From Halobacterium rubrum (lineage in GTDB: Archaea > Halobacteriota > Halobacteria > Halobacteriales > Halobacteriaceae): a stretch of 64,000 nucleotides of DNA. The stretch is from positions 124,001-188,000 of the forward strand of contig NZ_JAJQQZ010000001.1 in the NCBI RefSeq assembly GCF_021729015.1. The letters are read 5' to 3'. Position numbers and translations under genes: made by a program. Of this stretch, positions 37,330-47,094 are shown piece after piece (position 1 is the stretch's first letter; the number at the start of each line of letters is the position of its first letter). The notes below the pieces were generated by a model. The model was not told where the DNA came from. It saw only the letters and a list, made by a program, of their open reading frames with translations, and did no database searches.

Positions 37330-37794
37330 CTACGGCCCGATGCCGAACAGCTGCTCCATAGCCAGCGACACCAGCAGCGTCACCAGCGCGCCGAGGAACA
37401 CGCGAGCGCCCGTCGGCAGCCGCCCCGACGGCGGCAGCGGCCGGAACCGGGCCGGCGGTACCCGCTGGACGAGGTGCTGGAACTTCGTCTCCGGGTCGTC
37501 GGCCGCCGTCTCACCGAACGCCAGCAGGCCGCTGTCGTCGTCGTCTTTCCACGCGGCCGTCGGCCGCAGCATCATCGTCCCGGCGAACAGCGTCAGCCAC
37601 CCGAACGCGAACAGCCCGAACTTCACGCCCGGCGCGACCGCACTACCGACTGCTAGCGCCGCCAGCGCCGAAATTGCCACGAACACGGCCACGAGCACGA
37701 CCACGTACGACACGAGGTCGAACAGCTGCGCGACCCGGTCGGGGTCGACGTCGGCCACACCGGACTGTCCCGAATCGCTGGAGGGCGCAGACAT
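37330..37794 (-). CDS. Small membrane protein (DUF7555-like)
   Basis: A 154-residue protein with two N-terminal transmembrane helices (LVSYVVVLVAVFVAISALAAL and GLFAFGWLTLFAGTMML), a cytoplasmic loop with an acidic patch, and a C-terminal helix (VFLGALVTLLVSLAMEQLFG). Similar proteins are annotated DUF7555 in haloarchaea, from memory. It lies 3 nt downstream of the peptide transporter ATPase on the same strand, so it may be the last gene of that operon. Confidence 0.7.
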   Translation of the reverse strand: MSAPSSDSGQSGVADVDPDRVAQLFDLVSYVVVLVAVFVAISALAALAVGSAVAPGVKFGLFAFGWLTLFAGTMMLRPTAAWKDDDDSGLLAFGETAADDPETKFQHLVQRVPPARFRPLPPSGRLPTGARVFLGALVTLLVSLAMEQLFGIGP

Positions 37795-37797
37795 CGC

Positions 37798-39147
37798 TTA
37801 CGAGAAGTCGTGGACGTCCTGGTACGTTTGCGTGCCCATGTACTCCTCTCGGTGGCGGTGACACCGGCTCACGCGGCCCGTGTCACCGACTGCGAGCTGC
37901 TCGGGCTCCTCGTTCTCGCAGACGCTCCCGAACTCCTCGTGGAGCACTTCCTGTGCGGAGACCAGGTCGTCGCGCTCGACGTGCTCGACTGCCTCGTCGA
38001 TGTACTGCTGGACGTCGCTGGGTACGTCCAGCTGGTCGAAGGTGTCCGCGACGACCTCCTCGACGTCCATGCCAGTCGTCTCCATGCCGAGCAGCCCCCG
38101 GAGCCGATCGCGGACGGACTTCGTCACGTCGCCGCGCTCCCGGAGCACCTCGCGGAACACCTCGATGCCCTCCCAGACGTCGTCGTCGAGGTTCTCGTAG
38201 GCGTCGGGCCGAATCTTGTACGGGCACCGCGTGCTGAACACGCAGCCCGACGGCGGGTCCCGCGGGCTCGGCGGCGTCCCGCGCAGCGTGATGCGGCTCT
38301 TCTCCGCGTTCGGCTTGGGTTCGGGAATCGCCGACAGCAGCGAGTTCGTGTACGGGTTCGCGGGCTCGTCGAAGATCGCGTCGACCGGCCCGATCTCCAT
38401 GATGTTCCCGAGGTACATCACGGCCACCCGGTCACAGATGTGCTCGACCACGGAGAGGTCGTGGGCGATCAGCAGGTACGTCAGCCCGAACTCGTCCTGG
38501 AGGTCGTCCAGGAGGTTCAGGATCTTCGCCTGCACGGAGACGTCCAGCGCCGACACCGGCTCGTCCAGCACCAGGAAGTCCGGCTCCAGCGCGAGCGCGC
38601 GAGCGATACCGATGCGCTGCTTCTGGCCGCCGGAGAACTGGAACGGGTACCGGTAGTAGTGCTCCTCGGACAGCCCGACGACGTCCAGCAGCTCGCGGAC
38701 GCGCTCGCGGCGCTTCTGTGGCGTCTTCCAGCTGTGGACGTTCAGGGGCTCCATGACGAGCTCCCCGACGGTCATCCGCGTGTTCAGGCTGGAGTCGGGG
38801 TCCTGGAACACCATCTGGACGTTCTGGCGCCACTCCTTGAGCTTCTTTCCGGAGAGCGTCGTGATGTCCGTGCCGTCGTACTCGACGGAGCCAGCCGTCG
38901 CGGTCTCCAGTTGCATCAGCGTCCGGCCGAGCGTCGACTTCCCGCAGCCGGACTCGCCGACGAGCCCGAGAGTCTCCCCGCGGTGGACGTCGAACGTCAC
39001 GCCGTCGACCGCCTTCACGGGCTTCCCGCCGAGCAGGCCGCCCTCCTCGCCGTAGTACGTCTTCAGGCCGTCGACCTCGACGAGCCGCTCGCCGGACTGT
39101 GCCCCCATCGCCTCGTCTTCGCGTCGCTCCTGGTACAGTGACGTCAT
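37798..39147 (-). CDS. dppF: Oligopeptide/dipeptide ABC transporter ATPase (DppF/OppF)
   Basis: A 449-residue ATPase with Walker A GESGCGKST (about residues 62-70), signature FSGGQKQRIGIARALALEP, Walker B FLVLDEPVSALDVSVQ and the C-terminal oligopeptide transporter domain. The Cys-rich element that ends this domain (GCVFSTRCPYK ... EEPEQLAVGD...SRCHRHREEY) is split by an insert of about 95 residues. The protein is therefore about 100 residues longer than bacterial DppF. It overlaps dppD by 4 nt. Confidence 0.95.
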   Translation of the reverse strand: MTSLYQERREDEAMGAQSGERLVEVDGLKTYYGEEGGLLGGKPVKAVDGVTFDVHRGETLGLVGESGCGKSTLGRTLMQLETATAGSVEYDGTDITTLSGKKLKEWRQNVQMVFQDPDSSLNTRMTVGELVMEPLNVHSWKTPQKRRERVRELLDVVGLSEEHYYRYPFQFSGGQKQRIGIARALALEPDFLVLDEPVSALDVSVQAKILNLLDDLQDEFGLTYLLIAHDLSVVEHICDRVAVMYLGNIMEIGPVDAIFDEPANPYTNSLLSAIPEPKPNAEKSRITLRGTPPSPRDPPSGCVFSTRCPYKIRPDAYENLDDDVWEGIEVFREVLRERGDVTKSVRDRLRGLLGMETTGMDVEEVVADTFDQLDVPSDVQQYIDEAVEHVERDDLVSAQEVLHEEFGSVCENEEPEQLAVGDTGRVSRCHRHREEYMGTQTYQDVHDFS

Positions 39148-40232
39148 TCGGTCACCTCCTGTTCGGTCGCGTCCTCACGCGACTGGTGTAGTTCCACGGC
39201 CTCGGTCTGCCCGACGTCGTCGGGGTACAGCAGGCACGCCGCCTCGTGGTCGTCCGTCTCGTCGTCGACCTCGACGGGCACCGGATGCACCTGTTCGCAG
39301 TCGTCGAACGCCTTCGGGCACCGCGGCGCGAACCGGCAGTACGTCGCCGGCTCGTTCGGCGTGGGCACCTCGCCCTCGATAGTCGTCAGCGCCGACCCGC
39401 GCTCGTTCCGGCTCGGGATGGACTCCAGCAGCCCCTGCGTGTAGGGGTGCTTGGGGTTGTTGAACAGCTCCTCGACCGGCGCCGACTCCACGACCTCGCC
39501 CGCGTACATCACGTTCACGCGGTCGGACACCTCGGCGATGACGCCCATGTCGTGCGTGATGAACATGATGCCGAGGTCGTGTTCGTCTTTCAGCTCGTGC
39601 AGCAGGTCCAGAATCTGGGCCTGAATCGTGACGTCGAGTGCCGTCGTCGGCTCGTCACAGATCAGGAGGTCGGGGTCGCAGGCCAGCGCAACCGCGATGA
39701 CGGCGCGCTGGCGCATCCCGCCCGAGAACTGGTGTGGGTACTCCTTGATGCGGCGGGGCGCGTCGGGAATCCCGACGTCTTCCAGCAGCTGGATGGCTTT
39801 CTCGGTGGCCTCCCGGCCACGCATCCCCTGGTGGAGCCGCAGCGACTCCTTGATCTGGTTCCCGACTGTGTAGACGGGGTTCAGCGACGACAGGGGGTCC
39901 TGGAACACCATCGCGATTTCGCCGCCGCGCATCCGCTGCCACTCCTTCTCGGAGTTACCGACGAGCTCCTGGCCCTTGTACTGGATGGACCCGCCGACCA
40001 CGCGGCCCGGCGAGTCGATGAGACCCATGATGGACCGCGCCGTCACGGACTTCCCGGAGCCGGACTCGCCGACGATACCGACGGACTCGCCGGCCCGGAT
40101 GTCGAAGCTCACGCCGTCGACGGCGCGAATCGTCTCCTTGTCGGTGAAGAACGCCGTCTGGAGGTTGTCGACCGACAGCAGCGGCTCTTCCTCGGCGCGA
40201 CCCTCGGGTGCGTACGCGCTGTCGCTCATCAC
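39144..40232 (-). CDS. dppD: Oligopeptide/dipeptide ABC transporter ATPase (DppD/OppD)
   Basis: A 362-residue ATPase: Walker A GESGSGKSV, signature FSGGMRQRAVIAVALACDP, Walker B LLICDEPTTALDVTIQ and H-loop MFITHDMGVIAEV. The C-terminal Cys-rich oligopeptide domain is intact (CRFAPRCPKAFDDCEQ). It overlaps both neighbours by 4 nt and pairs with DppF to power peptide uptake. Confidence 0.96.
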   Translation of the reverse strand: MMSDSAYAPEGRAEEEPLLSVDNLQTAFFTDKETIRAVDGVSFDIRAGESVGIVGESGSGKSVTARSIMGLIDSPGRVVGGSIQYKGQELVGNSEKEWQRMRGGEIAMVFQDPLSSLNPVYTVGNQIKESLRLHQGMRGREATEKAIQLLEDVGIPDAPRRIKEYPHQFSGGMRQRAVIAVALACDPDLLICDEPTTALDVTIQAQILDLLHELKDEHDLGIMFITHDMGVIAEVSDRVNVMYAGEVVESAPVEELFNNPKHPYTQGLLESIPSRNERGSALTTIEGEVPTPNEPATYCRFAPRCPKAFDDCEQVHPVPVEVDDETDDHEAACLLYPDDVGQTEAVELHQSREDATEQEVTE

Positions 40233-41719
40233 GCACCACCCCCTGCGGCAGCGGCCTCACCGGACGAGTCGCCGCTGCTGCTCTGCGGGTCGATCGCGTC
40301 ACGGATGCCGTCCCCGAGCGCGTTGAACCCGAGGACGAGCAGCGTGATCATCACGCCCGGCAGCACGGAGATGTGCCAGGACTTCGTCGTGATGAGGTCC
40401 TGTCCGCCCGCGATGGCGCGGCCGAGTTCGGGGGTCGGCGCGGTGACGCCGAGCCCGAGGTACGACAGGCCGGCGGCGCCGATGATGTAGCCACCGAGGC
40501 TCATCGAGAGGTAGATGAGCAGGTAGCCGATGACGTACGGCGCCACGTGTTTCTTCACGATGCTCCACGGCCGGTCACCGAAGCCTTTCGCGGCGGTCAC
40601 CCACTCGTTCTCGACGATCTGGAACGAGGGTCCACGGATGGCGCGCCACAGCCCCATCCACCCCCATATGCCGAAGAGGAACGCGAGGAGGAACGCGCCA
40701 CTGTAGATGTCTGAGATCCAGTGTTCCTGTAGTACTGTAACCAACATGATGAGCACCAGCAGCCGGGGCATCGCGGAGAACGCGTCGCTGGTCAACACGG
40801 TCGCGAGGTCTACCAGCCCCTTGTAGTACGATGTCAGTAGCGCCAGCGACAGCGCGATGCCGCCGGCCAGTGCGGACGCGAACAGCCCGATGAACAGCGA
40901 GATGCGTCCGCCGAACGCCATGAACGTGAACAGGTCTTTCCCCGTCGTCAGTGTCCCGAACGGATGGAATCGGTCGTACTTGTCGTACGTCCACAGGCCG
41001 AAGTTCTGCCGGTCACCCCGGGATTTCGACGCGAGGTTCGCGCTCCCGGCGGTCACTTCCTGCACCTCGCCGGCGTTCTCGTTGTAGTATTTGACCATGC
41101 TGTTCTCCGTGTCGTACGGATTGGTCATGTTCTGGGACTCCGTCGTCGGGCTCACCGCCGGCGCGAACAGCGCCATGACGAGGAATGCGGCGACGATGAT
41201 CAGTCCGAAGCGGCCCCAGTTGTGGCTGCGGAACCGGTCGATCATGTCGTCGGCGGGCGTCCAGTCCGCGTACCGGTAGTGCCGCCGGAACGTCATGTAG
41301 CCGCGCCACGCCCAGTACGCCGTCACTGCCGCGTAGACGTAGACGAGCGTGAGCCGAATCAGCCACGCGTACGCGGGCTCGAGGCCGAGGAACGTCCCCT
41401 GCCAGCCCTCGCCCGGCACGTGGTAGCCCCGGTTCGGAATCCACTGTCGCTCGAGCAGCGTCGGCACTTCGGCGAACGCGTTCCCGACGTCGGCGAACAC
41501 GCTGCCGATGCCCGTGACGACGCCGCCGATTGCCGCCGGCAGGACGTCTGCGAGACCCTTGACCGGCACGTCCCACGGGATGGACATGATGCCGCCCCAG
41601 ATGGCGCCGAACTCGAGCAGGAGCAGGAACGCCATGACGGCACCCCAGCGGGCGGCGGGGCCGGGGTTCTCCTTCACTCGCTCGACGATGCTGTCGTTCT
41701 TGTTCTCAGTCATTGACAT
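40229..41719 (-). CDS. dppC: Oligopeptide/dipeptide ABC transporter permease (DppC/OppC)
   Basis: A 496-residue membrane subunit. The C-terminal half is the usual permease domain, with the ATPase-coupling loop EWVTAAKGFGDRPWSIVKKHVAPYV. The N-terminal 180 residues add further transmembrane helices and an extracytoplasmic segment, making it about 200 residues longer than bacterial DppC. The loop before the permease domain (SPTTESQNMTNPYDTENSMVKYY) is extracytoplasmic. Confidence 0.93.
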   Translation of the reverse strand: MSMTENKNDSIVERVKENPGPAARWGAVMAFLLLLEFGAIWGGIMSIPWDVPVKGLADVLPAAIGGVVTGIGSVFADVGNAFAEVPTLLERQWIPNRGYHVPGEGWQGTFLGLEPAYAWLIRLTLVYVYAAVTAYWAWRGYMTFRRHYRYADWTPADDMIDRFRSHNWGRFGLIIVAAFLVMALFAPAVSPTTESQNMTNPYDTENSMVKYYNENAGEVQEVTAGSANLASKSRGDRQNFGLWTYDKYDRFHPFGTLTTGKDLFTFMAFGGRISLFIGLFASALAGGIALSLALLTSYYKGLVDLATVLTSDAFSAMPRLLVLIMLVTVLQEHWISDIYSGAFLLAFLFGIWGWMGLWRAIRGPSFQIVENEWVTAAKGFGDRPWSIVKKHVAPYVIGYLLIYLSMSLGGYIIGAAGLSYLGLGVTAPTPELGRAIAGGQDLITTKSWHISVLPGVMITLLVLGFNALGDGIRDAIDPQSSSGDSSGEAAAAGGGA

Positions 41720-41722
41720 AGT

Positions 41723-42736
41723 TCACTCACCTTCGAAGCCGACGCGGGGGTCGACGATCGTGTACAGGAAGTCCTGGAGGATGTTCAGCCCGACGATGAG
41801 CAGGATGATGAGGTACATCATCGCGACTGCGAGGGGGAGGTCGCCCCGCGCCATCGCGTTGAAGAACAGCCAGCCGATGCCGTTGATTCCGAAGACGCTC
41901 TCGATGAGCACGGACCCGCCGACGAGCACGCCGGCCTCCGCGGTGATGACGGGAATCAGCGGGATGAGGGCGTTCCGGAAGATGTGCTTCCAGACGATGC
42001 TGCGGCCGGGGACGCCCTTCGCGCGCGCCATCTCGACGTAGTTGGAGTTCTTCGCCTCGAGGAACGCTGTCCGCCCGATGCGCATCTCATTGCCCATCGA
42101 CGCGGATCCGAGCACGAGCGCGCCCGGGAGCACGACCTTCACCGCGGCGATGAAGTTCAGCGGCTGGAGGAGGTTGTCCATCTCCGGCGTGCCTGCGACG
42201 TTCGTGGACACGATCCAGGTCTCCCAGTTGAATCCGAACAGCCAGTACTCCGAACTGGACAGGACCATCAGCATGATGACCGCCAGCCAGAAGTTCGGCA
42301 TCGCACGCCACACGATACCGGTGAACGACGCCGTGTAGTCACCGAGCGTGTTCGGCCGCAGTCCCGCGTAGAACCCCAGCGGGATGCCGACGAACAGCGG
42401 GAGGATGACCGCCAGCGCACCCATCAGCACGGTCCGGGGTGCGTAGGAGAGAATCACCTCGTTGGCGGCGACGTCGGGCCGGATGACCCACGACTCCCCG
42501 AGGCTGAAGGTGAACATGTCTACCATGTACTGGAAGTACTGCTCCCAGAGCGGCTGGTTCAGCCCCAGCTGCTGTTCGAGGTTCTGGATCTGCTCCGAGG
42601 TTGCTCCCATTCCCAGGATGGACGTCACCGGGTCTATCGGTCCGGCGTAGATGATGAAGAACGTCAGTGACGTCCCGAAGATTATCACTGGAATTGACAG
42701 TACGAGTCGTTTCGCGAAGTATGTCCACCGGCTCAT
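41723..42736 (-). CDS. dppB: Oligopeptide/dipeptide ABC transporter permease (DppB/OppB)
   Basis: A 337-residue permease with six transmembrane helices and the coupling loop NSNYVEMARAKGVPGRSIVWKHIFRNALIP. The N-terminus MSRWTYFAKRLVLSIPVIIFGTSLTFF is typical of DppB. It is separated from dppC by 3 nt and is the first gene of the dppBCDF block, 180 bp after the substrate-binding protein gene. Confidence 0.96.
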   Translation of the reverse strand: MSRWTYFAKRLVLSIPVIIFGTSLTFFIIYAGPIDPVTSILGMGATSEQIQNLEQQLGLNQPLWEQYFQYMVDMFTFSLGESWVIRPDVAANEVILSYAPRTVLMGALAVILPLFVGIPLGFYAGLRPNTLGDYTASFTGIVWRAMPNFWLAVIMLMVLSSSEYWLFGFNWETWIVSTNVAGTPEMDNLLQPLNFIAAVKVVLPGALVLGSASMGNEMRIGRTAFLEAKNSNYVEMARAKGVPGRSIVWKHIFRNALIPLIPVITAEAGVLVGGSVLIESVFGINGIGWLFFNAMARGDLPLAVAMMYLIILLIVGLNILQDFLYTIVDPRVGFEGE

Positions 42737-42873
42737 ATGTGCATGCCTCGGGTTGTGCGACTGGTTTGCATTCTTCTCTGTCTCATATTCGCGTTTAGGT
42801 CTTGTGCTTCGGAGGGTTCGGGGCGCACTGACGGCTTTCGTACCGAAATACGACTACGTCGTTGCCGCGTTCG

Positions 42874-42907
42874 AAAAAACGGGGGACGGTTCGGTCGGCT
42901 GGCCGAC
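42874..42907 (-). terminator. Hairpin plus T-run between dppA-type gene and dppB
   Basis: On the reverse strand GTCGGC-CA-GCCGAC (42907-42894) is followed 14 nt later by TTTTTT (42879-42874), just after the binding-protein stop. This resembles an intrinsic-type terminator or 3' end and could make the binding protein mRNA more abundant than the dppBCDF part. Confidence 0.5.
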
Positions 42908-42915
42908 TGACTCGA

Positions 42916-44814
42916 TTACTCGTACTCGCCGCGGTCCATGATGCCCGTGGTGTTGGACTTCGAGCGGGAGCCGCCCATCGCACCGACGCGCGGGGAGTCG
43001 ACCCACTGGTAGCTGTAGCCCTGCGTGATGCCGTGGTACAGCGGAATGTAGACGGCGTCCTCCTCGATGGCTGCTTCCATCGTCTGGCCGCCTTCCGCAC
43101 GGGCCTCCTGCATGCCGGTCCCGTAGTTGCTCTGGATCTGTTCCCAGCCTTCCTTGGCCTGCTCGGCAGCGGTGGCGTTCTCGCCCCGCCAGTTGATGTA
43201 GCCGGTGAAGCTCTCGGAGGAGGTGTTCGTTGCCGGCGGGTACGCGAGGTTCAGGAAGTTGTCGGCACCCGGGTAGTCGGCGATCCAGCCGAGGAAGTAC
43301 ATGTCGAAGTCGCCCTGACGGCCGGTGTTGAGGAACGCGTTCCAGTCGGCCGACTGGAGCTCGATGTCGATGTACGCCTCGGTGAGCTGGTCGCGGAGCA
43401 GCGTGAACAGGTCGCTACCCCACGAGGACGCGGTGCCCGACGGCATGTTGAAGCTCATCGAGAAGCGGTTGTCCGGCCCGTAGCCGGCGTCCTCCATGAC
43501 CTGAGTCGCCTTGCCGAGCTGCGGCCCCATCTGGTAGCCGTACTCGTATTCCTGCGCGAGGCTCTCGTACTCCGAGGGGCCGCCCGGGAAGATGGACGGC
43601 GGCGTGAAGTGGTAGGCCTGCTTCGCGGGCCGCGGGTAAATCTCGTTGACGAACGTCTGCTGGCTGAACGTGTACGCGACGGCCTGGCGGACCGGCTTCG
43701 GAACGTTCTGGACGTTGAACCCGATGTAGAAGGTCGACAGCGTCGCGACCTCGTAGTAGTCGGCCGTCAGGTCGTTGTCCATCGGGCCGTAGGTACCGTA
43801 GCGGCGGCCACGGTCGTCAGTACCCTCGAAGTTGCGGAGCTCGGGGTCGTACTGCGAGCTCGGGATGTACGGCGAGTCCGCGTTGACGTTGACGGTCGCG
43901 TACGTGTACCGCGGGTTCGACTCGTTGAAGATGGCCTTGTTGATGCCGGCGTTCCGCGGGTCCATCCCGTGGTAGTCGTCGCGGGCGTCGAGGCTGACCT
44001 CGGACGCCTGCTCCCAGGTGTTCAGGACGTACGGACCGGCGCCGATGGGGTTCTCGGTCGCGAACGTCTGGTAGTCCATCTCGCCCTCGTAGCCCTCGAC
44101 GTCGCCGAGGAGGCCCTCGGGGACGGCGGAGAACGAGGTGTACGCGAGCATGCTCGTCGCCGCGTAGAACGGCTGCTCGAGTTCGATGCGCAGCGTGTAG
44201 TCGTCCTCGGCCTCGACGGCGAGGGTGCCGGGCTCGTAGACCTCGACTTCCTCCTCTTCGCCGTCGTCGTTCTCCCGAGTCTCCGTCGTCGTCTCGTGTG
44301 CGATGGCGAGAGTGCTCAGGATGAAGCTCTTGCGGCGGGAGTTGTCGGAGGCAGCGAGTCGCTCGAAGGAGTAGACGAAGTCCTGTGCCGTGACCTCGTC
44401 ACCGTTGCTGTACGTGGCGCCCTCCTTGAGCGTGAACGTCAGCACCGCACCGTCCTCTTCGGTCTCGAGGTTCGTCGCGAGGAGGTTCTCGACGTTGGTC
44501 TGACCGTTCGGGTAGTTGGTCAGGGCGTCGAAGATGTTCTGGATGTTCGCGCCGGACGTGGTGTCCGTCGCCTTGATCGGGTCGAGGGTGTCCATCGTCC
44601 CGATGTTGAGCGCGCGAACGCGCTTGCTCGGGTCGACTTCGCCCTCGCCCATTCCTTCCTCGGTCGTTCCGTCGTCTTCGGGGGCAGTCGTCGTCTCGTC
44701 TTCGCCGTCGTCACCGTCTCCGCCGCCGGTACAACCGGCCAGGGCGGCTGCGGTCGCAGCGGCACCAGTTCCCTGCAGGAACCGACGCCGGGAGAGGTTG
44801 TCAGTATCTGTCAT
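42916..44814 (-). CDS. dppA: Peptide ABC transporter substrate-binding lipoprotein
   Basis: A 632-residue SBP family 5 protein. It begins with a twin-arginine lipoprotein signal, SRRRFLQGTGAAATAAALAGC, with the lipobox Cys at residue 28, followed by a Gly/Asp/Thr linker. It should be exported folded by Tat and anchored by a lipid. The family 5 motifs (GTMDTLDPIKATD..., FTLKEGATYSNGDEVTAQDFVYSFER) are clear. ATG at 44814 is preferred over 44820; a TATA-like site (44841-44850) lies about 30 bp before it. It heads the peptide importer cluster. Confidence 0.95.
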   Translation of the reverse strand: MTDTDNLSRRRFLQGTGAAATAAALAGCTGGGDGDDGEDETTTAPEDDGTTEEGMGEGEVDPSKRVRALNIGTMDTLDPIKATDTTSGANIQNIFDALTNYPNGQTNVENLLATNLETEEDGAVLTFTLKEGATYSNGDEVTAQDFVYSFERLAASDNSRRKSFILSTLAIAHETTTETRENDDGEEEEVEVYEPGTLAVEAEDDYTLRIELEQPFYAATSMLAYTSFSAVPEGLLGDVEGYEGEMDYQTFATENPIGAGPYVLNTWEQASEVSLDARDDYHGMDPRNAGINKAIFNESNPRYTYATVNVNADSPYIPSSQYDPELRNFEGTDDRGRRYGTYGPMDNDLTADYYEVATLSTFYIGFNVQNVPKPVRQAVAYTFSQQTFVNEIYPRPAKQAYHFTPPSIFPGGPSEYESLAQEYEYGYQMGPQLGKATQVMEDAGYGPDNRFSMSFNMPSGTASSWGSDLFTLLRDQLTEAYIDIELQSADWNAFLNTGRQGDFDMYFLGWIADYPGADNFLNLAYPPATNTSSESFTGYINWRGENATAAEQAKEGWEQIQSNYGTGMQEARAEGGQTMEAAIEEDAVYIPLYHGITQGYSYQWVDSPRVGAMGGSRSKSNTTGIMDRGEYE

Positions 44815-44840
44815 CCACACGCGGATTACTAATCTATATT

Positions 44841-44850
44841 CATAAACTTA
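44841..44850 (-). promoter_or_regulatory. TATA box of the substrate-binding protein gene
   Basis: TAAGTTTATG on the reverse strand, in an AT-rich context (further ATATAG downstream), is centred about 30 bp before ATG 44814, consistent with a short or absent leader. Confidence 0.6.
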
Positions 44851-44998
44851 CCGCTTCTGTGGGGGTCTTCGGTGACAAATTCCGCGCGATGGCGGCAGAA
44901 ACGCCGCTGTGTCGGCGTCAACACGGTACCATGTGACAATGTAACTTTCGGACGCTTCGACGCGCTTAAGTATCGTCTGTGACGTTGTAGCACACGTC

Positions 44999-45163
44999 AT
45001 GTCGACTGACGCCGCCAACTCGGCACACTGCGGGACCGACGTGATGGCCTCACTGGACGACGACGGCCCCGAGTCCCGACTCGTCATCGCGGACATCTCC
45101 ACGGACGACGCGTGGGTGTCCGTCACCGAAGCCGACGCCACACCGCTCTCGGCGTGGCGATAA
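44999..45163 (+). CDS. Small acidic protein (DUF7556-like), 54 residues
   Basis: ATG at 44999 encodes MSTDAANSAHCGTDVMASLD, then ESRLVIADISTDDAWVSVTEADATPLSAWR. The ESRLVIADIS...AW-S block ending in W-R matches my recollection of haloarchaeal DUF7556. CTTAAGTATC about 27-30 bp upstream is a plausible TATA box for a leaderless transcript. The function is unknown. Confidence 0.7.
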   Translation: MSTDAANSAHCGTDVMASLDDDGPESRLVIADISTDDAWVSVTEADATPLSAWR

Positions 45164-45235
45164 GCGCAGCGTCGTCGACCACCACCACACCCCGGAACGC
45201 GAGGACTTTTCCTCACCCGCGTCCTTGTCGCGGCC

Positions 45236-45655
45236 ATGAACGTCCGCGAAGTCACGGGCGGCCGCGAGTTCGTCGTCAGCCTCGACCACGGCGCCGAGTG
45301 GCGCTCCGAACTCGAGACGCTAGCCGCCGACGAGGACATCGACGCCGCCTGGTTCGTCGGACTGGGCGCCGTCCAGGACGCGGAACTCTGGTACTACGAC
45401 CAGGACGACTTCGAGTACAAGTCCGCCGAGTTCGACGAGCCACTAGAGGTCGCCAGCTGCGTCGGGAACGTCTCCGACCTCGACGGCGAGCCGTTCGCAC
45501 ACACGCACGTCACACTGTCTAGACGGTCGGGGCAGGCGCTGGCCGGCCACCTCGAGCGAGCGACCGTGTTCGCCGGCGAGGTGTACGTCCGGGAGCTCGA
45601 CACGGAACTGGTCCGCGAGCACGACGCGGCGACCGACCTCGACCTCTGGCTTTGA
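45236..45655 (+). CDS. PPC domain (DUF296) DNA-binding protein
   Basis: A 139-residue single PPC/DUF296 domain as in archaeal and AT-hook proteins: REFVVSLDHGAEWRSELETLAADEDI, AAWFVGLGAVQDAELWYYD, AHTHVTLSRRSGQALAGHL and a C-terminus DLDLWL. The domain forms trimers, and the His residues of AHTHV may bind metal. The length is complete, but its TGA stop (45653-45655) coincides with the end of the TnpB element, so the stop may be supplied by the insertion. Confidence 0.9.
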   Translation: MNVREVTGGREFVVSLDHGAEWRSELETLAADEDIDAAWFVGLGAVQDAELWYYDQDDFEYKSAEFDEPLEVASCVGNVSDLDGEPFAHTHVTLSRRSGQALAGHLERATVFAGEVYVRELDTELVREHDAATDLDLWL

Positions 45656-45895
45656 CATCCTCCCCGCCCTAAGGGGCGAGGATTCCCCGAAGGGGATATT
45701 CAGGTTGCGCGTTTCCTCGGTTCTCAAGTACGCTTTCGCGTGGAACGTCGACGGTCGCCACCGAGTTGTGACCAACGGTGTGCGTTACAGCGCGTACAGC
45801 CGTGTCAAAGCGGCCTTCCTCCCCGGTCACGCCGGGCGTCGAAGACGGCGGGTTCTTCAGCCCGCGAGGCCGCACGGTTCGCGTCAGCCGAACTG
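45652..45895 (-). ncRNA. Putative omega-RNA region at the right end of the tnpB element
   Basis: In IS200/IS605 elements the guide (omega) RNA is made from the 3' part of tnpB through the right end, with the guide taken from flanking DNA. Here 240 nt downstream of the tnpB stop hold two hairpins at the extreme end: TCCCC-GAA-GGGGA at 45684-45696 and CGCCC-TAAG-GGGCG at 45665-45678. The guide would read into the end of the DUF296 gene. The RNA itself is inferred, not seen. Confidence 0.5.
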
Positions 45896-46945
<1,050 letters not shown>

Positions 46946-47047
46946 GATTACAGTTGTATATCTCTGCAGATATTGAAAAGGCTTTCGTAGAACCGGTGGG
47001 AATGCCGGGCTATGCCACCGACTCCGGTTGTGGAATCGGGCTTACGG

Positions 47048-47054
47048 ATTTATT
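47048..47054 (+). promoter_or_regulatory. Possible polC promoter inside the tnpB element end
   Basis: ATTTATT on the plus strand lies about 40-45 bp before the polC ATG. A start site about 27 bp downstream would give a leader of roughly 17 nt. Because the element ends near 47080, the native promoter may have been displaced and replaced by this one. Confidence 0.35.
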
Positions 47055-47094
47055 CCCGCTCTGAAGCGCGGGGCTTTCTCCTGCGGTCCACGTA

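Noticed and set aside
42862-44832. 656-codon plus-strand frame across the substrate-binding protein gene
   Set aside because: Antisense shadow; the reverse-strand gene has a Tat lipobox and family motifs.
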